64,000 nt of DNA from Apteryx mantelli (GCF_036417845.1 NC_090013.1:439001-503000), one strand, 5' to 3'; shown: positions 9,352-23,776, counted from the stretch's first letter. The notes: generated by a model from the sequence alone, not told the origin. Program-made: numbers and translations.

Positions 9352-12300
9352 ATGAGCTCGGTGTCGCCCGCCTCGGGGCGGCGGGCGGGCGGCGGCCGCG
9401 GGGCCCCCCCCGAGCCCGACGAGGGGGCGCGGGTCAAAGGGCGCTTCCTGTCGGCCTGGAACAACGTCAGATACGGTAGGGGCGGGGCACCGGGCACCGG
9501 CGGGGCGGGGGGGGGTCCCGGGACGGGGGGGATTGATGAGGATCGGGGGTCCCCGGGGCGGGAAGGGGAACAGGGGTCCCCGGGGCGGGAAGGGGGGGGA
9601 CGGGGAACGGGGGTCCCCGGGGCGGGAACGGGGGTGCTGGGATGAGGGGGGGATGGGGAACGGGGGTCACCGGGGCGGGAAGGGGGTTCTTGGGGGTTCC
9701 ACGGGGGGGTCCTGGGGTCCTGGGAAGGTGGGGGGCAGGGAACAGGGGTCTCCTGGGTGGGAATGGGGGTTCCGGGACAGGATTTGGGGGGGGGCTCAGG
9801 GAATGGGGGTCCGGGACAGGACAGGGGGGTGGGGAACAGGGGTCCCAGTACGGGGGGAAATGGGGGTCTCTGGGGCAGCGCAGCACAGGGAGGGACAAGG
9901 AACGGGCCCTGGGATGGGGGGGGGCAAGGAATGGGGGTCCCGGGATGGGGAATGGGGGCCCTGGGATCAGCGGGACAGGGAAGGGGCACAGCGAGCCAGG
10001 AAGAGGATGAGGCAGCGGGCTGGGGGTCCTGGGAGTTTGGGGGTCCCGGGGGGCTGGGGGTCCCCAAGGATGGGGGTCCCTGGAGCTGGGGGGTCCCCGG
10101 GGCTGGGGGGTCCCAGGGATGGAGCTCCCAGGGAGCTGGGGGTCCCTGGGGCTTGGGGGTCCCCAAGGATGGGGGTCCCCAAGGATGGGGGTCCCAGGGG
10201 CTGGGGGGTCCCCGGGGCTGGGGGTCCCCAAGGATGGGGGTCCCCAGGGCTGGGGGTTCCCAGGGATGGGGGTCCCAGGGAGCTGGGGGTCCCCAAGCAT
10301 GGGGGTCCCGGGGGGGGGCTGGGGGTCCCGGGGGGCGCAGGCCCCGCTCACCTCCGGGCTCGTCCCCCGCCAGGCTGGACGGTGAAGACCAAGACGCACT
10401 TCAGCAAGTTGTCGCCCGTTCACCTCCTGGGCCGCGTCTACTGCCTCGCCGCCGAGGGTGAGCGACCGGGGCGGCGACGGGGGTGCGGGGGGGGGGATTC
10501 GGGTCCTCGCCGCCCCCCCCACCGCACGCCCACGGCCCCTCCCCGCCTTGCAGAGGACGTGGAGCGCTTCCAGAAGGATTTCGTCTCCCGCCTGTGGCTC
10601 ACCTACCGGCGGGAGTTCCCGGCGCTGGAGGGGACGCCCTGGACCACCGACTGCGGCTGGGGCTGCATGCTGCGCAGCGGGCAGATGCTGCTGGCGCAGG
10701 GGCTGCTCGTGCACCTCCTGGCAGAGGTGAGCGCCGGCGGGGGGCTCCCGGCGCCGCTCCGGGGCTCCCGGCGGCTCCCTAACCACCGCTTGGCCCTAGA
10801 CTGGAGCTGGCCGGACGCCCTGCTGAGCGGTGGCTCGGCGGAGCCGGAGCCCCCGCGCTCGGCTTCTCCCTCTGGCCCCCGGGCGCCGCGGGGCCGGGAG
10901 GCACCGGGCCGCTGCCGTAGCCCCCGGGAGCGCGAGGCGGAGCAGCGGCACCGCGCCGTCGTCGCCTGCTTCGCCGACCACCCCCGGGCGCCGTTCGGCA
11001 TCCACCGCTTCGTGGAGCTGGGCCGCAGCTCGGGGAAGAAAGCCGGAGACTGGTACGGCCCCTCCATCGTCGCCCACATCCTCAGGTGAGCCAGCGTCGG
11101 CGCCTCCGGAGACGGGGGCTGCCGAGGGGCCCCGGACGTGCGGCGGGACCGTCCGGGACCCGCTGCCTCCCCTCCCTCCCCTTGCAGGAGGGCCGTGGAG
11201 AGCTGCCCCGACGCCGGCGGCCTCTCGGTCTACGTGTCTCAGGACTGCACAGGTAGAGGCGGGGGCCGCGGTGGGGGGCACGGAGCTCCCTCCCCGGTGC
11301 CGGGGGGGTTGCCGGAGGGGCGGGAGGGGCAGCCGGGATGAGCGGCCCCTCTCCCCGCAGTGTACAAGGGCGACGTGGCCAGGCTGGTGCAGGGCGGCCC
11401 CGAGCGAGGGGCGCCGGAGCCCGGCGGGCCGCGCCGCGCCGTCGTCGTCCTGGTGCCCATGCGGCTGGGCGGCGAGACCCTCAACCCCGTCTACGTCGAC
11501 TGCGTGAAGGTAGGGGCAGGGCGGAGGCGGCCTCCGGCCCCAGGAAGCATCCGGCCTGGATCTGTGGCGTCCCCGGATCCCGTTATCCCCTCGCAGCCAC
11601 CCCGGGGAGACGGGGGTGGCTGGTGCCAGCGCCGCTGACCCTCCTCTCCCTGCAGGAGCTGCTCAAGCTCAAGTCCTGCGTGGGGATCATCGGCGGGAAG
11701 CCCCGGCATTCCCTCTATTTCGTCGGGTTTCAAGGTATCGGCCGCTTTCCTCCCTATCCGGAGCCCAGCACGGTGCCTCCTTGCTCCGTCCGGGCAGCAC
11801 GGGGCTGTGGGACGCCCCGGGACGGGGCAGTGATGCTCTTCCCACTCTCCAGACGATTTCCTGCTCTACCTGGACCCCCACTACTGCCAGCCCTTCGTGG
11901 ACACCTCGCGGGAGAACTTCCCCTTGCAGGTGGGTGCGGAGCCGGGATTGGCCCGTGGAGCTGGGATCGGCCGCCCGTGGAAGGGGGGTCACTGCCGGGC
12001 CGTAACTCCCTGTCTCCTCTCAGTCCTTCCACTGCAGCTCCCGCGGAAAATGGCCTTTGGCAAGATGGATCCCAGCTGCACCATCGGCTTCTACGCCTGC
12101 GGCGCGCAGGACCTGGAGGAGCTGTGCGCAGAGCTGACCTGCGTGAGTCCCCCCCTCCGAACAGGGCCAGGTCCCCTTAAACCAGCGTGCGACTCCGGAG
12201 CCGCTCCGGGGCTCCCGCTAACGCAGCCGGGAAGGAAAGGGAGGCTGCTGCCGGCGCTTCCCCGGCTCTGACCCTGCTCCCCGCCCGGCTCCAGGTCCTG

Positions 12301-12477
12301 AACTCCCCCTCAGCCAAGGACAAGTACCCCATGTTCAGCGTGGTGGAGGGCCACGCGCAGGACTACGGCCTGGACGAGCTCTGCTCGCGCCTCTCGCAGC
12401 AGACGATGCAGTTGCCTCGCGCCGGCAAACGCGCCAAGGGCAAGAAGCCCAGCTCGGACGAGTTCGTCTTCCTCTGA
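9352..12477 (+). CDS. ATG4D: ATG4D, autophagy cysteine protease
   Basis: Cysteine protease that trims ATG8/LC3/GABARAP proteins and removes them from lipid. Coding exons: 9352-9475, 10374-10457, 10554-10726, 10800-11085, 11188-11252, 11361-11509, 11656-11734, 11853-11929, 12024 or 12038-12142, 12295-12477. The start MSSVSPAS matches human MNSVSPAA. Catalytic Cys lies in [12 protein letters not shown]; the Asp/His pair lies in LDPHYCQP; the C-terminus ends EFVFL, a likely LC3-binding tail. Two oddities: exon 3 ends in phase 0 while exon 4 (CTAG|AC TGG) needs phase 1, and exon 9 read from its usual acceptor is one base short in a C run (a second acceptor 14 bases on restores frame and drops about five residues). 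Both look like missing single bases, because the protein is otherwise well conserved. The N-terminus is shorter than in human. Confidence 0.93.
9530..10345. repeat. G-rich VNTR in ATG4D intron 1
   Basis: Nearly the whole 0.9-kb intron is G-rich repeat. The most regular part (about 10020-10340) has 18-22 bp units such as GGGGTCCCCAAGGATGG and GGGGTCCCTGGGAGCTG. Many runs of three or more G on the transcribed-sense strand give strong G-quadruplex potential in the nascent RNA. Confidence 0.85.
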
Positions 12478-13010
12478 GGGCGGTTGGGGACTCGTTCCTC
12501 GAGCCGCCGCCACCGAGGGACCCGCCGCCGGCTCGGCACGCGGAAGGCAGTTCGTACACTGGAGAAAGCCACGGCGCCGCGGGGGGACAGCGGCGCGGCG
12601 GCTGAGCCGCGGAGGCTCGCCTCGGGGAGAGGCGACGTCTCCCGGGGGCCGACGGGCCCCGCGGCCCCCCCCCCCCCCCCACACCTCAGGTCTGTTCGTT
12701 CACTACTGCACCCGGCTGGCCCCGGCCACGGGGAGAGCTGGGAACAGAGCTCAGGGCTGACGTTTTCTAATTCCCAGCGGCCTCCGGCTGGAGAGGGAGG
12801 ACAAGCCGGCCTCCCCGCTCCGTTTGGGGCCGGGCTGTGGTCCCCCTCAGGCTGCTCTGAGCCGCAGCCGGGGGCTGCGTTTACCTGCGTCACTTTGGGC
12901 CATCACAAGCTGCTCGCGTTGAGGGTTTGGGTCTATTTATTGCCTGTGGCTCCGCTCAGGATTCCCCCCCCTCATCCGCCTGTCTGTCTCCCCGGGAATT
13001 AAAGGTCTAC
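12478..13010 (+). terminator. ATG4D 3' UTR and poly(A) signal
   Basis: Sequence after the ATG4D stop with no open coding exon. An ATTAAA poly(A) signal is at 12998-13003. The end of the 3' UTR meets, tail to tail, the GAL3ST-like sequence on the other strand. Confidence 0.55.
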
Positions 13011-13059
13011 TTGAGCTGGCGCGTGGCTGTCGGGGCACCACGGTCATTCCGGGGGGCGG

Positions 13060-13813
13060 CGCACGCACGTCCCTGCCATGCTGCTGCCGGTAGAGGCACG
13101 CGTGGCACCGCGGCTCCAGCCACGCCGTCCGCTGGCAGCGCTGGCGCACGTCCAGCCAGTTCCAGGCCCGGAGCCGCTCCATGTTGATGGGGCTTGGCGC
13201 CGCCGGGCATTGCGGGACACGAAGGTTGGCTCCTCTGGCCTCAGCCCCAGTAGCTCCTGCGCCAGCGACTCCTCGAAGCGCTCCGTGATCGGCACCAGCC
13301 TGAAGGTCCCGTTCAGCTGCTCCGACTCCTGCTGCCGGACAGCTCCCTGCCGGCCTCCAGCCCCGGTCGAAGGCCATGGCGTTCCCGGCCAGGCCATTCC
13401 CCAGCTCCCGCGGGTCGTAGCAGCGCCGGGGCCGGCGGAGGAAGGCGGCCAGCAGCCAGCTGCGGTTGCCCAGGGCCCGGAAAGCGGGAATTGCCCCCTG
13501 GTAGTACTGGAAGACGGGAGCGGAAGGTGCAGACGGGGTCGCAGAGGATGGTGAGGAAGATGGTGCCGGGCAGCACGAGGTGGTGGAGGGTCGCTGGCTC
13601 CAGGCGGAGGTGGCGGAGCAGCAGGTCGTAGCCGGTGGGGCCGAGCCGCGGTGTGGACACCCGGCGACCCCGTCCCTGCGGCAGGGACAGGGAACGGGGT
13701 GAGACGGGGACAGACAGGGTGAGACGGAGCCGCCCTGGCGTCCCCAGCCCCGGTGCTCACCCTGCCAGGAGCCGGAGCAGCAGCAGGGCCAGGCGACCCG
13801 GCATCACCGCCAT
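13060..13813 (-). pseudogene. Galactose-3-O-sulfotransferase-like sequence, frame-broken
   Basis: GAL3ST enzymes move sulfate from PAPS to the 3-OH of galactose in the Golgi. Minus-strand sequence reads, in order: a hydrophobic start (13813-13761, MAVMPGRLALLLLRLL, GTGAGC donor); GYDLLLRHLRLEP; GTIFLTILCDPV; VFQYYQGAIPAF; FLRRPRRCYDPRELGN; NGTFRLVPITERFEESL; FVSRNARR; RAWNWLDVRQRCQRTAW; ACLYRQQHG. These line up with human GAL3ST2 blocks (NHLRF, FSILRNPVF, YAPAF, FRLVLIAEHLDESL, FRLNSRS, ALDWRLYEHFNRTLW, CLQDGG). The reading frame changes near 13528, 13360 and 13210, the PAPS-binding KTHKTA block is missing, and the usual C-terminus is not seen. It could be a decayed gene or a real gene carrying base errors. 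It sits between the 3' ends of ATG4D and KRI1. Confidence 0.6.
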
Positions 13814-13889
13814 GGTGCTGGGATCCCCCCGGCCCGATCAGGGGGTTTCTAGGTCAGCGCCAGCACTCACCGCGTTTCCCCTCCCCAGC

Positions 13890-18291
<4,402 letters not shown>

Positions 18292-18400
18292 CCTCCGCCC
18301 ACGTGGGTGCCGCACTTCCGGGCGGCCGTCACGTGGCCTCGGGGCGGGGCTCCGGGGAGAGGCCCCGCCCCGCGCCCCGCGCTTAAAGGGGAAACGGATG
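18292..18400 (-). promoter_or_regulatory. KRI1 promoter with two CACGTG boxes and an ETS site
   Basis: Immediately upstream of the KRI1 ATG are CACGTG at 18300-18305, an ETS-type CACTTCCGGG at 18313-18322, and CACGTG again at 18330-18335. CACGTG is bound by MYC/MAX, USF and relatives; a ribosome-assembly gene is a plausible MYC target. The first box is 9 bases from the ATG, so it probably lies within the transcript leader. Confidence 0.5.
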
Positions 18401-18439
18401 CTGCAGAATGGTGGGGCCCACAGGCACCGTCACCCGAGG

Positions 18440-18840
18440 GAGCGCCCCCCCCCCCCGCCCCCTCTGCACCCCCAAAGCCCCCCCGGGACCCTCCAACCTC
18501 CTCCATTTCCGTCCCGAGGGACCCATCCGGCGTTTCACCTGAGACCCCCTTTGCACCCCCAAAACCGCCACCCCCAACCCCCCCAATTTCCCTCTCAAAG
18601 ACCCCCCAATCCCATTACCCCTTCTCCAACCCCCATTTCCTTCCCAGGGACCCCCCCCCATGCACCCCCCATTCCAGCCCCCCCAATTCCCTCCCAGGGA
18701 CCCCCCTGGCCCCCTCCTCCAGCCCCCCAGTCCCCTCCTGGGACCCCCCTGGCCCCCTCCTGCAGCCCCCCAATTCCCCACCAGTCCCCCTGATCCCCAT
18801 CTTGGCCCCCGCGTCCCCCCGGCATTGCCATCCACCACCT
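18440..18840. repeat. C-rich repeat between KRI1 promoter and CDKN2D 3' UTR
   Basis: Degenerate units of about 40 bp such as CCCCCCAATTCCCTCCCAGG followed by GACCCCCCTGGCCCCC. Strong strand asymmetry, no coding support. From 18841 to 18989 nothing is recognised. Confidence 0.7.
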
Positions 18841-18989
18841 TCCCGGGCTCCCCAGGGAAATGCGTGTGTGGGGGGGGGAACAGCCCAGTGCATCACCCGG
18901 GTGCGGGGGCCACGGGGGGGCCCCTCCCCGGCCCCCCCAAACCGCCCGGGGGGCGGACGCCACCGAGACAGACAGGAGGCCACCGGCAG

Positions 18990-19482
18990 CGCACACGGTC
19001 CACAAATATTAATTTATTGGTTAAAAACATTAAATTATCCCCCACAACCTCTCCCCCAAGCACAATAAATAGAATCTCATTTAATTTCTGTCTTTACAAA
19101 ATAAAAACCAACACGAGAAGGAACCGGCGGCCTCCGGGGGGGGGGGAAGGGGGGGGCGAGCGCAGGGAGGCAGCCGGGGGGGGGGAGCACGGGAGGGGGG
19201 CGCCCGGCCGGCGGGGGGGGGGGGGGGGGGGACACCCGACATCCAGCCCCGGCAGCGGTGATGGGGGGGGGGGACAGGACGGTCCGACCTGGGGCCGGGG
19301 GGGCCACCTCGTACCCGGCCATGCGGGGTTGGGGGGGGGGGAAGAAGCACCCACGAAAATATAAATAGGAAGGACAGTGACGGCTGCAGACGAGCGTCCG
19401 AGGTAGGCGGCGGGGCCGCGGCGGGGGCCGCGCGCGGTGCCGGTGCCGGTGCCGGTGGCGGCTCGCGGCGGCTCACGGCGGC
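18990..19482 (-). terminator. CDKN2D 3' UTR with poly(A) signal
   Basis: Downstream of the CDKN2D stop on the minus strand. A minus-strand AATAAA lies at 19018-19013 in a local AT-rich patch (19000-19110), while the rest of the UTR is G-rich with long homopolymers. Confidence 0.55.
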
Positions 19483-20980
19483 TCACGGCGGCGGCGGCCG
19501 CTGCAGCAGGGCGCAGAGCCGGGGCAGGCGCAGGTGGCGCGCCAGGTCCAGCGGCGTGCGGCCCTGGGCGTCGCGGTGCGCCAGGTCCGAGTCGGCGGCC
19601 AGGTAGCGGACGGCGGCGGCGTGGCCCTCGCGCACGGCCACGTGGATGGGCAGCGCCCCGGCGCCATCGGGCACGTTGACGTCGGCGCCGTGCTCCACCA
19701 GCACGCGCAGCGTGTCCACGAAGCCGGCGCGGGCCGCGTCGTGCGCCGGCGCCCGGCCCGCCTCGTCCTGGATGTTGGCGCTGGCGCCCTGCTTGAGCAG
19801 CTCCTGCGCCACCGCCGGGCTGCCGAACATCATCACCTGCCGGGGACGAGAGCCCTGCTCTTCTCCATCCCGGCGTCCGGGGAGAGCCCCGCTCTCCGTC
19901 CCCGGATCCTGCAGGAGAGCCCTGCTCTCCATCCCCACATCCTGCAGGAGAGCCCCGCTCCTCATCCCCGGATCCTGCGGCAGATCCCTGCTCTCCATCC
20001 CCAGATCCTGCAGGAGAGTCCCGCTCTCCATCCCCAGATCCTGCAGCAGATCCCTGCTCCCCACCCCCAGATCCTGCAGGAGATCCCTGCTCTCCATCCC
20101 TGCATCTCAGGGAGACCCCTGTTCTCCTTCCCTGCATCCCAGGGGAGATCCCTGCTCCCCATCCCCAGATCCTGCAGAAGATCCCTGCTCCCCATCCCCA
20201 GATCCTGCAGGAGAGCCCTGCTCCCCATCCCCAGATCCTGTGGCAGATCCCTGCCCCCCATCCCCAGATCCTGCAGAAGATCCCTGCTCTCCATTCCTGC
20301 ATCTCAGGGGAGACCCCTGTTCTCCTTCCCTGCATCCCAGGGGAGATCCCTGCTCTCCATCCCTGTGTCCCAAGGGAGAACCGTGCTCTCCATCCCTGTG
20401 TCCTGGAGGTCCCTATGCTCCATCCCTGCATCCTAGGGATCTCCATCTCCAGGGTCCTGCTCTCCATCCCCATGTCTCAGAGGTCCCTGTTGTCCATCCC
20501 TAGATCCCAGGCATCTCCATCCCTGGGGTCCTGCTCTTCATCCCCACATCCTGGACATCCCTACACTCCATCCCTGGATCCCGGAAGTCCCTGATCTCCA
20601 TCCCTACATCCCGGTGGTCCCAACGCTCCATCCCTGGATCCCAGAGGTCCCTGATCTCCATCCCCCAGGTCCTGATCTCCATCCCCACATCCTGGAGGTC
20701 CCTGTGCTCCATCCCTGGATCCCAGAGGTCCCTGGTCTCCATCCCCACATCCCGGCGGTCCCTGTGCTCCATCCCTGGATCCCGGCGGTCCCCCGTCTCC
20801 ATCCCCGCATCCCGGAGGCCCCGGAGGCCGCCCCACCTGCAGCGCCGTCTTGCCGAAGCGGTTGTGGGCGTCGGGGTGCACGAGCTCGTGGTGCAGCAGC
20901 CGCCGCACCTCGGCCACGTCGCCCCGGGCCGCGGCGCCGCTCAGCCGGTCCCCGGCGCTGATCTCGCCCCCCAGCAGCAT
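19483..20980 (-). CDS. CDKN2D: CDKN2D, cyclin-dependent kinase inhibitor p19INK4d
   Basis: Ankyrin-repeat inhibitor that binds CDK4/6 and blocks cyclin D kinases in G1. Coding exons 20980-20837 (48 codons) and 19836-19483 (117 codons plus TGA), total 165 aa against 166 in human. The start [20 protein letters not shown], then [61 protein letters not shown] and [15 protein letters not shown] match human p19 closely through the first four ankyrin repeats. The last repeat and C-terminus ([17 protein letters not shown]) diverge from the human tail. GTGGGG donor and CACCTGC acceptor are both canonical. The intron is almost wholly minisatellite. Frame intact. Confidence 0.95.
19860..20815. repeat. 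34-36 bp minisatellite filling the CDKN2D intron
   Basis: Roughly 27 units around CTCCATCCCCAGATCCTGCA plus GGAGATCCCTG. Units in 19860-20290 carry AGATCCTGCAG; those in 20500-20815 shift to GGATCCCGGAGGTCCCTG, a related but different family. It spans nearly the whole intron, leaving about 20 bp at each side. Confidence 0.9.
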
Positions 20981-22000
20981 GGCCGCGCCGGCACCTGGGG
21001 GGGGGGGTCGTCAGCCCCCTCCGTCCCGGACCCCCCCCCGAGCCCCCCCAGGTCCGGGACTCCCCGAGGATTAGCCCCAGTCCGCCCCCCCCCCGTGCAC
21101 ACCTCCCCCGGTCCCTCCCGGGGCCCGGACCCCCCCCCGGGCTTGGCCCCCCCCCGGCTCCCTCGGTCCCCGTGTGTCCCCCCCCGTGTCAGCCGAGCCC
21201 GAGCTCCCCCCCCGGTTCCCAGCACCCCCCCGGGCGGAGGGCCCCCCCCCGTGTCAGCCCCCCCGGTTCCCAGCCCCCCCCCGGGCGGAGGGCCCCCCCC
21301 CGTGTCAGCCCCCCCCGGTTCCCAGCCCCCCCCCCCGCGCGGAGGGGCCCCCCCACCCGTGTCAGTCCACTCCCCCGGTTCCCAGCCTCCCCCCGGGCTT
21401 GGCCCCCCCCCGGCTCCCTCGGTCCCCGTGTGTCCCCCCCCGTGTCAGCCGAGCCCGAGCTCCCCCCCCCGGTTCCCAGCCCCCCCCCGGGCGGAGAGGC
21501 CCCCCCACCCGTGTCAGCCCATCCCCCGGTTCCCAGCCTCCCCCCCCCACGGTCTTGGCCCCCCCCGGGTCCCTCGGTCCCGGCCCCGCCCGAGCCCCCA
21601 GCCGCCCCCTTCCCCGCCTCCTGCCCCGGCGCCCGCCCCGCCCGGCGCCGGCGCCGGCCCCGCCCGGGCCCCGGCCCCCCCCGCCGCGCCGCTGTCATCC
21701 TCGCCCCCGCCGCCCCCTCCCCTTCCCCCCCCCCGGTGCCGGCCGCGCCCGCCCCCCCCGCCGCGCCGAGCCCCCGGCTCCCCTCACCCTGCAGCGGGGC
21801 GTCGCCGGGCGGGGAGCGGGGCCGGTGTCTGCGGCACTGGGCGGGGGCGGGGGCCGGGGGGCGGGGCCAGGGGCGGGGCCGGCGGCGGGGCCGGGGGGGG
21901 GCTGGGGGAGCCCGGGGGGGAGCCCGGGGGGAAGCCCGGGGGGGGCCGGGGGGGCCGGGGAGGGGCCGGGCGGCTCCCGCGGTCGCGGCCACCCACGTCG
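20981..22000 (-). other. CDKN2D 5' UTR, probable noncoding first exon and intron
   Basis: On the minus strand a good acceptor (CCCCCCAG|GTGCCGG) opens at 20994, only 14 bases before the ATG, and a good donor (GCAGG|GTGAGG) ends a GC-rich exon at 21788. I infer a noncoding exon 1 starting somewhere near 22000 and an intron 20995-21787. Transcript data are needed to confirm it. Confidence 0.5.
21110..21560. repeat. C-rich tandem repeat within the CDKN2D leader intron
   Basis: Units of about 45-50 bp with CCCCGTGTCAGCC, CCCCCGGTTCCCAGCCC and CGGGCGGAGGG. A larger block including CTTGGCCCCCCCCCGGCTCC and GGTCCCCGTGTGTCCC is repeated at about 21145 and 21396. Confidence 0.85.
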
Positions 22001-22094
22001 CGCCCCCCGGGGCCGCTAGGGAGCCGCCGCCCCCCGCCCCGCTACAATGTATCCCCCCCGCCGCCTGCGTCACGGCCCCCCCGCCGCCTCCCGG

Positions 22095-22215
22095 CCGGCC
22101 AATGGGAGCGCGGCTCCGGGCAGGCTCCGGCGGGGCGCGGCGCGCTGATTGGCTGCGGCGGCGCGGCCGCGGGGGCGGGGCTCCCTGATTCAAACGCAGC
22201 TTCGGGCGGGAAGGA
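22095..22215 (-). promoter_or_regulatory. CDKN2D candidate cell-cycle promoter (E2F, CHR, two CCAAT boxes)
   Basis: Reading the minus strand toward the gene: an E2F-like TTCCCGCCCGAA (22212-22201), TTTGAA (22194-22189, the CHR core), CCAAT (22152-22148) and an inverted ATTGG (22103-22099). CCAAT boxes about 45 bp apart with a CHR and an E2F site is the layout of cell-cycle genes controlled by NF-Y and DREAM/MuvB. CDKN2D is known to be periodic and E2F-responsive. Confidence 0.5.
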
Positions 22216-22239
22216 GGCGGCCGCGGCCCCCGGGGGCGC

Positions 22240-22600
22240 CCCGGGGTCACTCCCACGTGGGACACCCCCCCCCACCCCCATGGGAAACCCCCCCACGTGG
22301 GACACTCCTCCCTCGGGGAGCCCCTCCCAGGGCCTCCCCTACAGGACATCCCCCACGGGGGACACCCCCCGGGGAGCCCCTCCCAGGCCCCCCCCCCTCC
22401 ACGGGGAACCACCCCACGTGGGACACTCCTCGGGGAGCCACCCCCAGGGCCCCCCCCCCCCAGGGAGCCGCCCCCACAGAACACCCCCTCGGGGAACACC
22501 TCCCAGGGACCCCTGCCCCCGGGACACCCCTCACGGGACACCTCCTGGGGATCCCCCCCCGGTGGGACCCCCCCCCCACGTGGGACACCCCCTTCCTCGC
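22240..22600. repeat. CCCACGTGGGACA repeat
   Basis: Tandem C-rich units in which CCCCACGTGGGACACCCC recurs at about 22253, 22291, 22410 and 22577 among GGGGAGCCCCTCCCAGG segments. Each intact copy contains a CACGTG palindrome. Confidence 0.8.
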
Positions 22601-22699
22601 CGCTCACAGCCCCCCCCAAAACAGGGGACCCCCCCCGCCCCCGGGCTGGGGCAGGAAGGGGCAGGCAGGCCCCTGCCACAGGGGGACGGGGGACAGGGT

Positions 22700-23600
22700 C
22701 ATTAGGGGACAGGGGATGCTGGAGGACACAGACACGGGGGGGACAAGGGGACGTGGGCATTGGGGGTCACAGACATTGGGGACAAGGGGACACGGGCACT
22801 GGGGGACAAGGGGACGTGGGCGTTGGGGGACACAGGGACATGGGCGTTGGAGGGTCACAGACATCGGGGGACAAGGGGACCTGAGGACAAGGACGCTAAA
22901 TGACCACAGGGCCTGGATGCCAGGATAGGGACAAGAGGGAGCAAGTGGCCACCACTTGGGGACAAGGGACAAAGGGACGTGGATGCTTCAGGCTGAGGGG
23001 ACACGGCTGCAAAGGGACCTGGTAGGGGACGTGGACCTCTGGAGACGAGGCCGCTTGGGGACAGGGACCCTGGGGACACGGATGATGGGTGACAAGGGGG
23101 CGAGAGGGTCGGGGGTAAGGACAAGGGGGGACACTGCGATGGGATGGGAGGACACGGATGCTGGGGACACAGACCCTGGGGACACGGATGATGGGTGACA
23201 AGGGGGCGAGAGGGTCGGGGGTAAGGACAAGGGGGGACGCTGCGATGGGATGGGAGGACACGGATGCTGGGGACAGGGACCCTGGGGACATGGATGATGG
23301 GTGACAAGGGGGCGAGAGGGTCGGGGGTAAGGACAAGGGGGGACGCTGCGGTGGGATGGGAGGACACGGATGCTGGGGACAGGGACCCTGGGGACAGGGA
23401 TGCTGGGTGACAAGGGGGCGAGATGGTCGGGGGTAAGGACAAGGGGGGACACTGCGATGGGACGGGGGGACACGGACACTGAGGACAAGGGGGATGGGAG
23501 GGGACAGGATGCTGCGATGGGACGAGGGGGACATGGATGCTGGGGACAAGGGGACGGGAGGGGGCAGGACACCGTGATGGGATAAGGGGACACAGATGCC
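22700..23600. repeat. GGGGACA-rich VNTR with a 115-120 bp higher-order unit
   Basis: From 22700 short GGGGACAC-type units dominate. At about 23055-23480 a unit of 115-120 bp (GATGGGTGACAAGGGGGCGA, then GAGGGTCGGGGGTAAGGAC, then GGATGCTGGGGACA) is repeated about 3.5 times with very few differences, so that part is young. No gene seen. Confidence 0.88.
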
Positions 23601-23776
23601 GGGGCCCTCATCCCACGTCCCCCCTGTCCCCCATCCCCGCGCCGTCCCCCCCCCCCGCCCCGACAGAGCCACAGGGCTGCAGGGACACGGGTGCAAACTT
23701 TATAGCGGCCGTGGGGGGCCGTGGGGGGCCGTGGGGGCCGTGGGGGGGCCGTGGGGGGCCGTGGGGCCGGGTCCCT

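Noticed and set aside
22240-22600. Repeated CACGTG boxes as a MYC/USF-controlled promoter cluster
   Set aside because: The boxes are part of a tandem repeat unit, so their number reflects repeat amplification rather than selection for binding.
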